A DNA stretch of 64,000 nucleotides. Source: Buxus sempervirens. Taxonomy: Eukaryota; Streptophyta; Magnoliopsida; Buxales; Buxaceae. The notes beneath the pieces were generated by a model that worked only from the letters and a program-made list of their open reading frames with translations, did not search any database and was not told the DNA's origin. Where the stretch lies: positions 41,674,602 through 41,738,601 of the forward strand of contig OX387185.1 of NCBI GenBank assembly GCA_947561395.2, read 5' to 3'. This document shows, one piece after another, positions 11,101 through 23,100 of this stretch; position 1 is the first letter of the stretch; every line of letters starts with the position of its first letter. Both the position numbers and the translations under genes were made by a program.

Positions 11101-14100
11101 CCGATAAGGGGAAAGAGAAAGTTTTGGGATACAGAGAAAAAGACTTCTTCAGACCTACTAGGACTACATAGATACATGTATATGTTATTTTGGATTTATG
11201 TAGATAGAGAGAGATGTGAGATACTTAGATGACCCACTTTTGTAGAACTGTGTATATAACCTTTATTGGGTTCTTTTGCTACATTTTCTTCATGAAATAT
11301 ACTTTAAATGCATGATCTTATAGTTAGCTTTGCTGTACACATATTATATGTTGCATCCATGTTCATCAGGTATTTTTGTACACTTGTTTATTGTCCATTT
11401 TCTAGGCGTTATATACGCCTTTGTTCACAAAATTGCTATTAAGTTTATTAGGGTCTTTGCTAACATTCCTTAGCTAATCTTAGTCTAAAGGGATGGGATG
11501 CGGCTTATTGGGGTGTTACAATATATATATATCATATCAAGCATATATAAAATGATTTTGCTATTAATTTTGCTTATATGGGCGTGCAACAAAGGCTTCT
11601 TCATGTGCAACAAAGGCTTCTTAGCCTTTCTTCATGTGGTGAGACTAAACTGAAGGTGAGGTATCCCATGATCTATAGCATATGCAAACATAAACAAGCC
11701 TTGGTTTGTGAATGTGTAAATAGATCGGAGGCTGGAATTGTGTGGAACATCAACTTAAGGAGAAATCTGATGGATTGGGAAGTTACCAGCTACGAAGCAT
11801 TAATGTGTGAACTATACAACAAATTAGTGGGACAGGGAGAAGATACAAGAATATGGGCACAAGGCAAATCCAGACTGTTCTCTGTAAAGGAGGCTTTTGA
11901 TCAACTACAAGGTTCAAATCTGGAGATGAAGGTGTTTAATGATATCTCGGCAAACATAATCCCAAGTAAGGTGGCATTTTTCGTATGGACTGCTGCACTT
12001 GATAAGCTGTTAACAGTGGATCATTTGAAGCATAGAGGATGGCACCTTGCAGATAGGTGCACAATTTGTAAGGAGGGAAAAAATGTAGGCCACTTATTAC
12101 TTCACTGTTCAGGGACTGCAAGGTTATGGGGATGCATATGGCAAAGACTAGGAGTAGCTAGGGTACATCCAAAGAATTTTAGACAAGCTTTAGAAGCTTG
12201 GGGTTGAAGGGAAGGGAAGTCTTGTGGAAAAATAAGCTGGAACTTAGCCCCCTGTAGCAATTGCTTGGGTAATATGGGGTGAAAGGAATAAGAGGATCTT
12301 TAAGAATACCGAGAACAGAGATAGTATTAGAGCAAGCTGTTTTGAGGACAATGCACAGCTGGTTTACAGGTCAACCGGCAGGAGCTAATATACTCATTGA
12401 GGATTTCGTGTTATGTAATAGCTTTCATGAGCTAGGAAAAAAGATGTCATTGAAGTTGTATGTGTCCATCCATGTCCTAGAGGGCTGTCCTAAGTTACAT
12501 CAGTAGTTAAGTGTCTTCCCTGGTACACATTTTGTGTACCTGTATTTTTTTTTTATCAATAATATATATAACATCCTTGCTTACTGATCAGAAAAAAAGA
12601 AAAAACAAAGGCTTCTTAGCCTTTGATAATAGGCTTGCAGTCACATGTGCAACAAAGGCTTGTGACCACATGTGCAACAAAGCTTCACCATGCCTTTATA
12701 GGCAATCGGCTACTTATAAAGACATGATGAATAGCCTTAACAGGCCCAGCTCCCTTTGTTTATAAAGGCAAGCCAGCTACAGGCCCAGTTATTTTTTGGC
12801 TTGCCACACAATCTTGATTTGGTTCTAGCAAGCCAGCCTGGCTTGTCTTTCTAATAAAAGAATTTTTTATTAGAAAATATTTAATAATTGGCTTCTTTAG
12901 ACTAGAGCCAATTCAGTTTGGCTCGGTTTGGTTTTAGGGTCTTAAATTTTCAATCGGTTTGGTCTTGGAATGAGCTCAACCCAGACAGAACCGACCCGAG
13001 TCGAGTTGCACCCCTACTTCTAGCAAGTAGATTTTTGAGGTTATTGGTTTTTAATTATGGAAACAAGCTGCACCATTCACGATTGAAAAAATTATGGAAC
13101 TGATCATTACTAAATTCATCGCCAACTCTCTATATGTGTCTATGCCTAGGAATGGCAGCAGGGCGGGTTTGGCAAACCCTAACTTACCCCTATAAGGGTT
13201 TAGCCAATACCAAACCCTAACCAGCCCCTATTGGATTGGTAACGTGGCGGGTCTGTGTTGACCTGTTTTACAATAGAATGCAAATTTTTTTTTTTGTGTT
13301 TTTAAATAGAATATATAAATTAATAATATATTTATTCATAAACTATGTATTTTTCATATATGATATATATGAAAAGCAATATCTTAAACAAATAAAAAAA
13401 TATTTAATAGATTAAATAAAGGGTTAGGGCGGGTTTCCTAAACCGGTTTATGCAATACCAAACACTAACCATTAGGATCAAGGCGGGTTATCCATTTAAC
13501 TCGTCCCATTGCCATCCCTATCCATGCATTTACATATGTATGTAAAAAACTTTATGTGTGTAAAGAGAAAAAGAAGGAAGCTGCAGTTTAACAGTTCAAA
13601 TCAGAATTCCAATTACAAGATTAACAACAAAAACCCAGAGTTCTAAGAAAAAAAAAAGAAATGAGATGGAATTTCCATATATTTATTGGCAGAAAATCGA
13701 TAATTCTAAAATTAACTGAGATGAAGGTAATATTAACAATAAAAATCTTCAAATAGATGAACTATCAATTATTCCAAGTTATGCACACCAGAAACTTATG
13801 ATGCTTATAATGTTATACATTTGATTTTTGGAATGGACCTACACAACCACAAGTGTCATTTCTATTCACAACTAAGGTAAAGGTTTCAGTACAATGAACA
13901 AGAAAAATATCTAATAAAGGCTCCAGTTATTTCATATAATACCTGCATCAACCTGAAAATCAAGCAACCATGTTCTTAGATTTGTTAGGAACTCCTTGTC
14001 ATCATCCCTGAAGTGAAATTTTGGAGAAACCTGGTACGGAATGAAATCTTTACTACATTTCCCATCAAATAGGCCAAATGAAGAGAACTTCTTGTTAAAA

Positions 14101-17100
14101 AGAGCATACAACTCTCCATTGTGAGATTTCATCTGCACCACAGTGTTGAAAGAACCATTAAATTTCAACCATTACAAGCAGGGTAAACTTGGACACAAAA
14201 ACCAAACATATTAGTGCACTCAAAATGCCACCTTCCTGTGAATTCCACTATTATTATTATTTTTTTTTGAAGAGTAATGAAGAGATAACATAAATAGGAG
14301 GAGATAAGAATATACAAGGTCAGCTAAAAAAAGATGAACCGATAAAAGAGAAAAAACAAGTGAAACTCTAACACCTGATATCCGAGAAGACCCTCTATCA
14401 AAAAAGCAGCCCTCCATGGGACCTATGCACCTCCGACTAAACTCAAATTCTATTATTGAATCATTCAAAATTCCTTTCTGATAAAAACTTGAACTCCTAA
14501 AATATGGGAAAGGATACAATCAGGACAATCCCATATATTCAATATAAATTGAATTATTCTCAAGGTCAACAATACACTTGCCAGATAAAGGCTTTATAAG
14601 AGGGTCTTTTAGCATATATATTGGACTAACCACTTTGCTTATTCTCAAAACAACTGTACTTCAATATGCATTATATGGACCTAATCAGACAGCTTTTAGC
14701 AGTTTGCATTGCTGCCTTCCCTCCCTCCCTGAGTCGCTTCCTAACTTAGTCACTCTCTTCTCTTGTCTGCAGTAGCTTAAAATAGAGCCTTTTTCTTATT
14801 TTTTATAATTCAAAGTCAAGTTGGCCTGAGTGACTGTGATGTGACATATGCCGTGCATTCACGTTACAGAATACAATTTTTTTCTAATTCATGCTGCTGT
14901 CTGGATAGATCACAGGCCTGAGTCAAATCTATCCATTAGAACGGATGGTCCTGGACAATCCGGACCAAGCGGTACGAACTAGTACCGGCCGGTCTGGCAA
15001 AGCATGCTCCCAGTGTCTCTTTGTCTCACGCAACCTCCCTCCCTCCATCCTCTCTATCTGTGACTATTTTTTTTTTTAAATTCATATTTCTGTCTGGAAA
15101 GATCTTGGGCAGTCCCGCTCAAGTTAAATCTATCCGTTAAAATGGATGGTCCCGGTCGATCACGATCAGGACCGAGCGGAATAAATCGATACAGACCAAT
15201 ACTGTAAACCATGAGCACGGCCACTCCATAAATCATTTCATCCATTTCTGAGTTTGGCACATAGCAGTATGCGGCCTCACACAAAATGTGTTCTTGTAGA
15301 AATAATGTTAAAAATTGATCACACAACAAACACGACATATGATATATAATAATGAAGACATGTAGATTAAACCAATGATCATGAAGAAAACAAAAAACTT
15401 ACTATGAGATGCAACCTTCTGATTGTTGCCTTTGGAAAAGAAAAAGAAAAAAAGGAAAAACACAGAGCAAAGAATACTGCTGAAGAAAAGAAACAAAGAA
15501 ATATCATTTGAAGGAATTTGCTATCAGTTGAATACCACAACATGAGAAAGATGAACTATATCCCCTGCTGACTTTACTTGTGGCAGCTTTTCCATGTTTT
15601 CAGCAAAAATGTTAACCAAAAGTCCAGGACTCTTACATGACTCGTCAATTATCTTTAATGAGCAAAAACAATCTGCAAAAATGTTTATTGGTCAAGAACT
15701 TGAAATTGAAAAGGATGCAACTCACATAAATGATTTAGAAATATGAATGACTTAGAACAATAGTGGGAGAAAAACACTGGGCATCAACAACTGGGAATTT
15801 CATTTTTTTTTTAGCAAGTAACAAAAGTAATATTAAAAAGAAGAGAAAAAGGGAGATAACAATCAAGCTGCACTAACAAACTCAAAATAAGCTATACCTA
15901 GGAAAACAGCCAACAGATCTGGCCAAAGCCAAGCCTTACCCATGAAACAGAGTAGAAATATTACATTTTCCTCTGTTAAGAGGAGCCCTTAGCACAAGCT
16001 CCATAGACCAAGACTCACTCATAACAATCTCTCTAGCAAGTCAATAAATAAGGCCATTAGTGCAAGGTACCTTGACAAAAGATATGCTCATTGCTCATCA
16101 ATGATACCAAAGATCAAGCTGAGCACACAAAATGCACGAGTCTCCACAATCTAGGGAAATGCAATACGAGATATCCCTCCATACACAGTTCATAAGATAT
16201 GCAATCTTGCCCATTCTTCACACACACATACACAGATCATGAAATATGCAATCCCGCCCCTCCTCCAAACTCATTGTCAAAGCCATAGTCTCAATACCTA
16301 CTTAAAATGCATTGTTCAACAAATGCCAATCAACACTAAGTTCAATTATACTATACAGTATACACAGCCAAAGGAAGCACAAAAGCACATAATCAACTAT
16401 AACCCTCAATTATGATCTTGCATCAATTAATCCCTGAATCCCTAACGATGTCAGAAAGGGGTGCCCCCCAAGCCCCTTAGATGCACTAGCCAGGGTCACA
16501 TCAAGAACAAAAATCCTTAATAATTGTCCAGATGCTCATGGAAACATCCCAAAAAATCCATTTGTTCCTCTCCTAACAGATCACCCATATATTAGCGTGA
16601 CACACAGTTATAAAGGAATATATCCCACAATCCTACTTTAAGAAGTCTCCAATGGCTCAGCATACCACTGATATGACACAACTATCTGAGTCTGCATTGT
16701 TGCTCTATTTATGATTTTCTGGAGGGAGAAACTTGCAAATGCCATATTTCAGACAGGCTTTTCTGAAGACAATATGCCAGAGGATTCAATGGGAAGTGGT
16801 CTGGGCAGCGATGGTATATCAAAGGCAAATATTGGAGAGAGTACGGCATCGATTTCTGATTTACAGGAGATGTCTTAAAACCTGAACAGAGTGAGTAAGT
16901 CCAATTGTGAGGCTAAGATTTTTGGGCGGTTATCCACTGGATGTGCCTTCAGTAGATCACCTTTGTTATAAGCTTGCTCCTGGCCTCCGATGCTCTCACA
17001 CTCTAAACCAGGTACTGTCCAATTTTTCTATCCTTCTTTTAAGTGCACCAGTATTAGTTAACTGTGATTTTACTTCACATGATGCGCCATGACTGTCTCA

Positions 17101-20100
17101 TTTTGTGCTGATGTTTCGAACGCTAATGGGCTGGTGGTAGATAGACATTCCTTCGCGAAGATGGTACTTAGAGAAAGCAATGGTGGTATAGTTAGAGAAG
17201 GCAATGTAGGAGGTGGTAGCGAAGTAGATGAGTTTTCGGAAGATGTACAGTTTTTTGCTAACTCGGTTTTGGATAAGGTAGAGGATTTGAGAGGGGCTGA
17301 GGTCCCTCTATCTAGAGTGCCACAGGATTTTAGAATGTGGAGGGAGGAGGCCATATAGTTCTCAATGAAAGTCATATCTTGGAATATAAGAAGATTGGGG
17401 AGATGATAAGAAAAGGGCAGTGAAAGTGATGTGTAGCAGAGTTAAGCCTACATTGTGGTTATTTTAGAAACTAAATTAGAATGTGTAGACAAAATCCTGG
17501 TCAGAAGAATTTGGGGGGATCCAGATAGGAAACGCATCAATGGGTTCTTCGGGTTGTATTTTAGTGATTTAGGACGCATTGGTGGTGAAATGTAAGGACA
17601 TAATCAATGGGCAGTTCACAGTATGGATGACGTTCAGGAGCTTGAATGAAGGATTAGAGTGGCTCTTCACCAGTGTTTATGGGCCTTGCAGGGCCAGAAG
17701 ATCTTAGTAATGAGTGCCTGGAACCAAACAACCCTTGGCTTGTGATGGGTGACTTCAATGTCATAAGATATTCTCATGAGAAGAATGTGGGGCAGGAGGA
17801 TTACAACAATTATGAGAAAGTGCTCTGAATGGATTCAAAGTTGTGAGTTGATAGATCACCCTTTGAGGGGGGTATCCTTCATTGGGCCAAACTTTCAGGA
17901 AAATCATACTGCTCTAGGAGGGTAGAGCCCTTGCATCAGATGCTTAGGACTCGCACTTTCCAGGCACCTCCCAATCCGTACTACCAAGGCTCATTTCTGA
18001 CCATTGACCCATCTTGGTATTGGATGACATTCGTCCCACAACACGACCCCTTCTAGATTTGAAAATATGTGGCTCAAATACCCTAGTTTCGGGAATTGGT
18101 TAATGGGTGGTGGAAGGAGTTGGTGAGTAGGGTACAGGGTTGGCCAAATTTCAGATTCAACATGAAAGCACTGCAATGATTGAAGGCAAATTAAAAGGTT
18201 GGAACATGCAGTGTTTTGGGAGAATCGAGGAGAAAAAGAAATTCATATTGAGTAATATTGATAAGCTGGACAATTTGGAATTTGGAAGAAAATGGAACTG
18301 GAGAACAAAGACAGTGTGAAAAGGCAAGAACTAAAAGTTGAAATGAGTGAGATTCTAAAGAGGGAAGAAAACTCTTGTAGAAAATATTCTAGGGCAACTT
18401 GGCTTAAAAAGGGGATGGGAACACAAGCTTCTTCCATAAGCTAGCAAATTGTTGTACGAGCAAGAATTCGATATTCAAGCTGAGAATAGATGGTCAGGTG
18501 GATACCTCGGTGGAGAATGTTCAGGCATTGAACGCCTTCTATTCTAATAACTGTACAAATCAGAACAAAAGCATAAGTTCATTCTAAAACAGGAGAGTAG
18601 AGGAAGGTTGGAGGAGTCTTTTAAGAATTGGCTGGAAAGGGAGTTTTGAGTTTGAGAAAGTCAAAGCAGCAATAGAAATGGCTAGGGATAAGGCTCTAGG
18701 CCTGGATGGCTTTCTTTCAAGATAATAGGAATACTATTAAGAATGATCTCATGCAAGCCTTTAAGGAGTTCTATCCAGCAAGAGTGGTCAATAAAGTCAC
18801 AAATGCGACCTTTTTAGTGCTAGTTCCAAAGAAAATGGGGGCTATTGAGTGTGGGAACACGGCTCGTGGGGTCGGTTTGGGTCAATGGAGTCGCCACCAT
18901 CCATAGTTCAATTTTGGGTGTGGATGGACACCATAATTAATTAAGTGAGAATTTGAAATTTGGTCCAACCAGATTTTGGGTTAGGGGGTTCAATTAAGTG
19001 GTCAGGAAGGTGTTAGGCACCCATCCTCCTCTGGTTCAATGAACCAGTTACCTTATCTAAATTTCACCTTAAAATTTTTTATTTATTTACAATTTTCTAA
19101 AATTCTAACGAAAAATCTTAAATATTTACAAATCCTAAAGAAAAAAAAAGTTTCTAAGTTTGCTAAATTTTATACAAATGGAATATTTCTAAAAATCATA
19201 ATCTTTACAAAATGTCTAAAATTAAAAAAAAGTTTCTTAGTTTACTAAAAAAAGAAGGTTTCTAAATGTTTTTAAATTTGTAAATATATACAATCCTAAA
19301 AAGGAAAAAAATTTCTAAGTTTACTAAATTTTGTACAAGGGGAACATTTTTTTTATATCCTAATCATTATAAATTTCTAAAAATTTTAACAGGAGAAATT
19401 TACAATTCTTAAAGCATTTGAAATTTTCTTCTTCTTTTTTTTTTATTTAAAAAATTTATTTATTAACAATTTCCTAAAATTAAAAAAAAAACTTAATATT
19501 TACAAGTTTCTAATTTAATTGGAATTTGTACAAATAAACTATTCCTAACATCCTAAAATGACAAATTTTTTAAAATTCTATATATGCAAAATTCCTAAAA
19601 TTTTAAATTCTTAAAAACAAAATATTAAACTTAAATTTTTTGAAATACAAAATTCTAACTTTTTCTTTCTCTTTTTTTTTTTTTAAGATTCTAAAAAATA
19701 CCTAAACACTAATAGATAATCATCTATAAAATGATGGCATAAGTAAGCTAACAAATCATGTACACATATGACAAAACCCCTAATCAAACAATGGAATTGC
19801 AGTCCTCATACAATTACCAAAATTGAATAAACAACGATTTTAATACCAAGAGTAGATATGCAAATTCCACTTAATATAAAAAAATGACAAAAGAATCATT
19901 ATTGGACATAACAGTCATACCATTATTGAAACAAGTCTTATGACAATTAAAACTTTATCATCTCATTGTCAACCAGCAGATTAATTGAACCATAACAGCC
20001 ACACAGAGAAAAGAAAAAAAACTTAAAAAGCCTATATTTAGATTAAGCCAACCTAGAAAACCATTCATCAGGCACCATAGATAAATGATAATCAGGGAAT

Positions 20101-23100
20101 TACCTGATTCAGATGAACAAAGGTGTTTACAGAATCAGTCTAACAGCTTGTGTCTCCAGAAAATGAAAGTTCGTCTATGACCAAATAGGAAGACAACTTG
20201 CGTAGAAGAAAAAGAAACTCACTTTGAGTTTCTCTCGTTCAGAAGATAGAAATCAATTGCCGCAGAGAGAGAGCCTGCTCAGAAGGTGCAATGCAACGAA
20301 AGAATATTCGCACTGTTGCGACAGGATTAGTATTCCAACAACAGGGCGGTATAGCAGCAGTAGATGTTAACAGTGAAGGGTGCGACAGCTTGAGAGCTCT
20401 CCTACGACGAAGAAAGACGACGAGAGGGGAAACACTACAGCGATAGAGTTGCTGTAGGGGATGGTAGCAATAGAAAGTGCAACAGAGAGGGGTTGGCACC
20501 GGTAGGGAGTTGCAACCATGAGAGGACTACGGCTATAACAGAGAGATGGCATGAGAGAAAGAAAGGGTGACGGAGGTGAGAGAGAAGCTGCAAGCAATAG
20601 GGAGAAGTCTGTGTGTCAGTGAGAGGTTCCGAAAATTCCCAACAGAAGAAGATTCCCCTTGGTAAGAGAAACTCACCTCCTTTTAAAGGAGTTGGCTGCT
20701 GTTTCCAAGAGAGGGAGAGTTACAACAAAAATGGAAAGCAAAATCCCAACTTCTCTGGAGTATTTTGGACCTAGGAGAGTAATAGAAAGAAAGGGGGCTA
20801 GCCAAAGATCAAGAGAGGTGTGAGAGAGCAAAAGAATTTGATTTCGGAAGTTTACAGCATTAGGAAGTTTCCGAAAGTTGAAAAAATGTTAAAAACCCAA
20901 AGAAATCTTCTAATTCTTCTCTCAATCTCTTGATTTGATCATAGGATTCATTTTTGCACATTTTCCTTTGATTTTGGTTGCTAAAATAGCAACCCACGAT
21001 CAAAAACATAAAGTTTCTATTCGTTGAAATCCCAAGGCAGATTTTTGTAAATTTAAAATTTTTTATTCCGTTCTTGTTATTTTAAAAAGTACAGGGTACA
21101 AAAATTAATTTTCATTTTTCCCCTGCTTTCCAACTTTTATTTCAAAAAAATCATTTCCCTATTTTTGCAATTTAAACCCCCAAAATTGGGGTTCTGGCAT
21201 TGAGATTAAGGACTTCCACTTAAAAGTATTACTAATAGCCTTTACAAAGTGATTGCCAAAGTGTCATCACTTAGAATCAAAACAATGCTTCCTAGGCTAA
21301 GATCTCTTTACCAGAGTGCCTATATTTAATGCCCCCATATTTTGGATTGTGTGCTAATTGCTAATGAATGTGTGGAAAGTAGGTTTCGATAGCCTTCAGA
21401 ACTTGGATGCAAGTTAGACTTAGAAAAGGCTCACAACCGACTCAAGTGAGAACTCTTTGACTCGATTTTGGAATGGAAGGGGTTTGGGAATAGATGGAGG
21501 AGGTGGATAAGTGGTTGTTTAATAAAGTGCACTTCACTTACCTATTGAATGAATCAGTGGTTAGTCTTGTTCCCACATCTAGGGGTTTGAGGCAAGGTGA
21601 CCCATTATCACCATTCTTGTTTCCATTGGCAGTTGATGTCGTTGATTCATGGTCAAGGCCCAAGAGAGGGGATTAATCTCAGGTTTGAGAATGGGTTAAA
21701 GATTACTAGTGTCACTCACCTGCAATTAGCCAATGACATTATAGTCCTCTTAGAGGCTAATCATTTACAAATGACACAATTGAGCTAATCCTTCACACCT
21801 TTGAGATGGTGTCAAGCCAGTAAATCAGGAAAAGTCCTCATATCTGGAATAAACTTGGGGGTGGATGCACTAAAGCGCTTGCGGACAGATTAGGGTGTAA
21901 CCTATCTAGGCATGCCCCTTGGAGATTTCCCTAGGAAGTTATTATTTTGGGAACTTGTCACTAAGAAAGTGGAGAGAAAACTGAGCACATTGGCCTTTGT
22001 GAACCTTAATGTGTTGGTTTATATCATATAAAAATTACAAAGTGACTTCTTGTGGGAAGGTCGGGTGCCAAAAAAAATACCCATCTTGTTAAGTGGCAAG
22101 ATGCTTGTATAGCCTTAAGAGAGGGATCAATGTGGGGAATGTGCGAGCTATAAATTCTTCATTACTAGCAAATGGCTTTGGCCGTTCAGACAGTTTGTGG
22201 CACAAAATTATTTGTAGCAAGTACGACTATGCCTATAATGGGTGAGATCTTAATAAAAGGTTTCAGGCTTCTAGATTGAGTCCTTGGAAGAATGTGCTAG
22301 CTATTGCACCTTCATTCCATTCACACATACGGTTCTGTGTGGGTTCAAGTAGTACCATCCATTTTGGCATGACCTTTGGTAGGGCAATGAGGGATTTGTC
22401 TGTGTCCTTCCCTAGAATCTTCTGCCTGACTCATTCACCAAATGCAGTTATCAGTGAGGTCTTATCTTGGTCCATATCAGGTATTAGTTGGAATACTCTC
22501 TTGAGAAGGGATCCTCGTTTGGCTGAAATCTTTGAGTTGGCTACCTTTTTTGAGTCCCTAAAGGTGTTTGTCGATCCTCCTTCATCTAACCAACATATCT
22601 AGAAGTAAACAATCCGGCCAATTCCCTTGTTGTTCCTTTTTCTCCTTACGTCGTCCAGACTCCTCTCTTCCTTTAGCTCCCTTTTCCTCAATCCCTCATA
22701 TGGAAACCCAATATCCCTCCTAAAATCAAAGCCTTTGTGTGGACTGCATTACTGAAAAAAATCAACACTACAAGCATACTCCAAAAAAGAAGAAAATGGG
22801 TGACTTTATATACTAACATACGTGTCCTTTGCATGTGCCAGGGTGAGTCGATACACCGCATTTTCCTTCATTGCAGGTTTGTCTTAGACATGCACAATTC
22901 TTGGCAACACTTGGCATATCTTTGGCCTTTCAAGAGTCTATTGTGGACTGCCTCACCCGGTGGAGTTTTATTGGTACTAGCTGACAGGGACAGATTCTTT
23001 ACAGAATGCTTTTTCAGGCAATTGTGAAGTACACATGGAAAGAGATAAATCACAAGATTTTTTAAAACACAGAGAACTATTCAACAGTAACGTCTTGGGC

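Larger units (their letters stand above)
6946..13016. mobile_element. hAT-type DNA element (non-autonomous), host for nested insertions
   Basis: Ends are TAGGGGTGCAACTCG at 6946-6960 and its inverted copy at 13002-13016. The element is flanked by an exact 8-bp target duplication, CTTCTAGC, at 6938-6945 and 13017-13024. An 8-bp duplication with this terminal sequence is the hAT signature in plants. The subterminal parts have the runs of GGTTTGG/CCAAACC typical of these MITE-like elements. No hAT transposase is visible. Most of its 6071 bp is later cargo: the LTR palindrome at 7092-11520 and the LINE fragment at 11630-12603. Without these it would be under 1 kb. It occupies most of POT1 intron 3. 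Confidence 0.85.

Noticed and set aside
7381..11232. Open frames of 79-89 codons in both arms of the palindrome (7381-7650 minus, 10963-11232 plus, 7975-8214 plus, 10368-10607 minus)
   Set aside because: They match each other only because the arms are inverted copies of LTR sequence. They resemble no protein family and lie in non-coding LTR.
14250..16040. T-run starts at about 14262 and 15805 followed by GAAGAGTAATGAAG or AGCAAGTAACAAAAG, like antisense LINE/SINE tails
   Set aside because: No target duplication or domain could be found, so I did not call them as elements.
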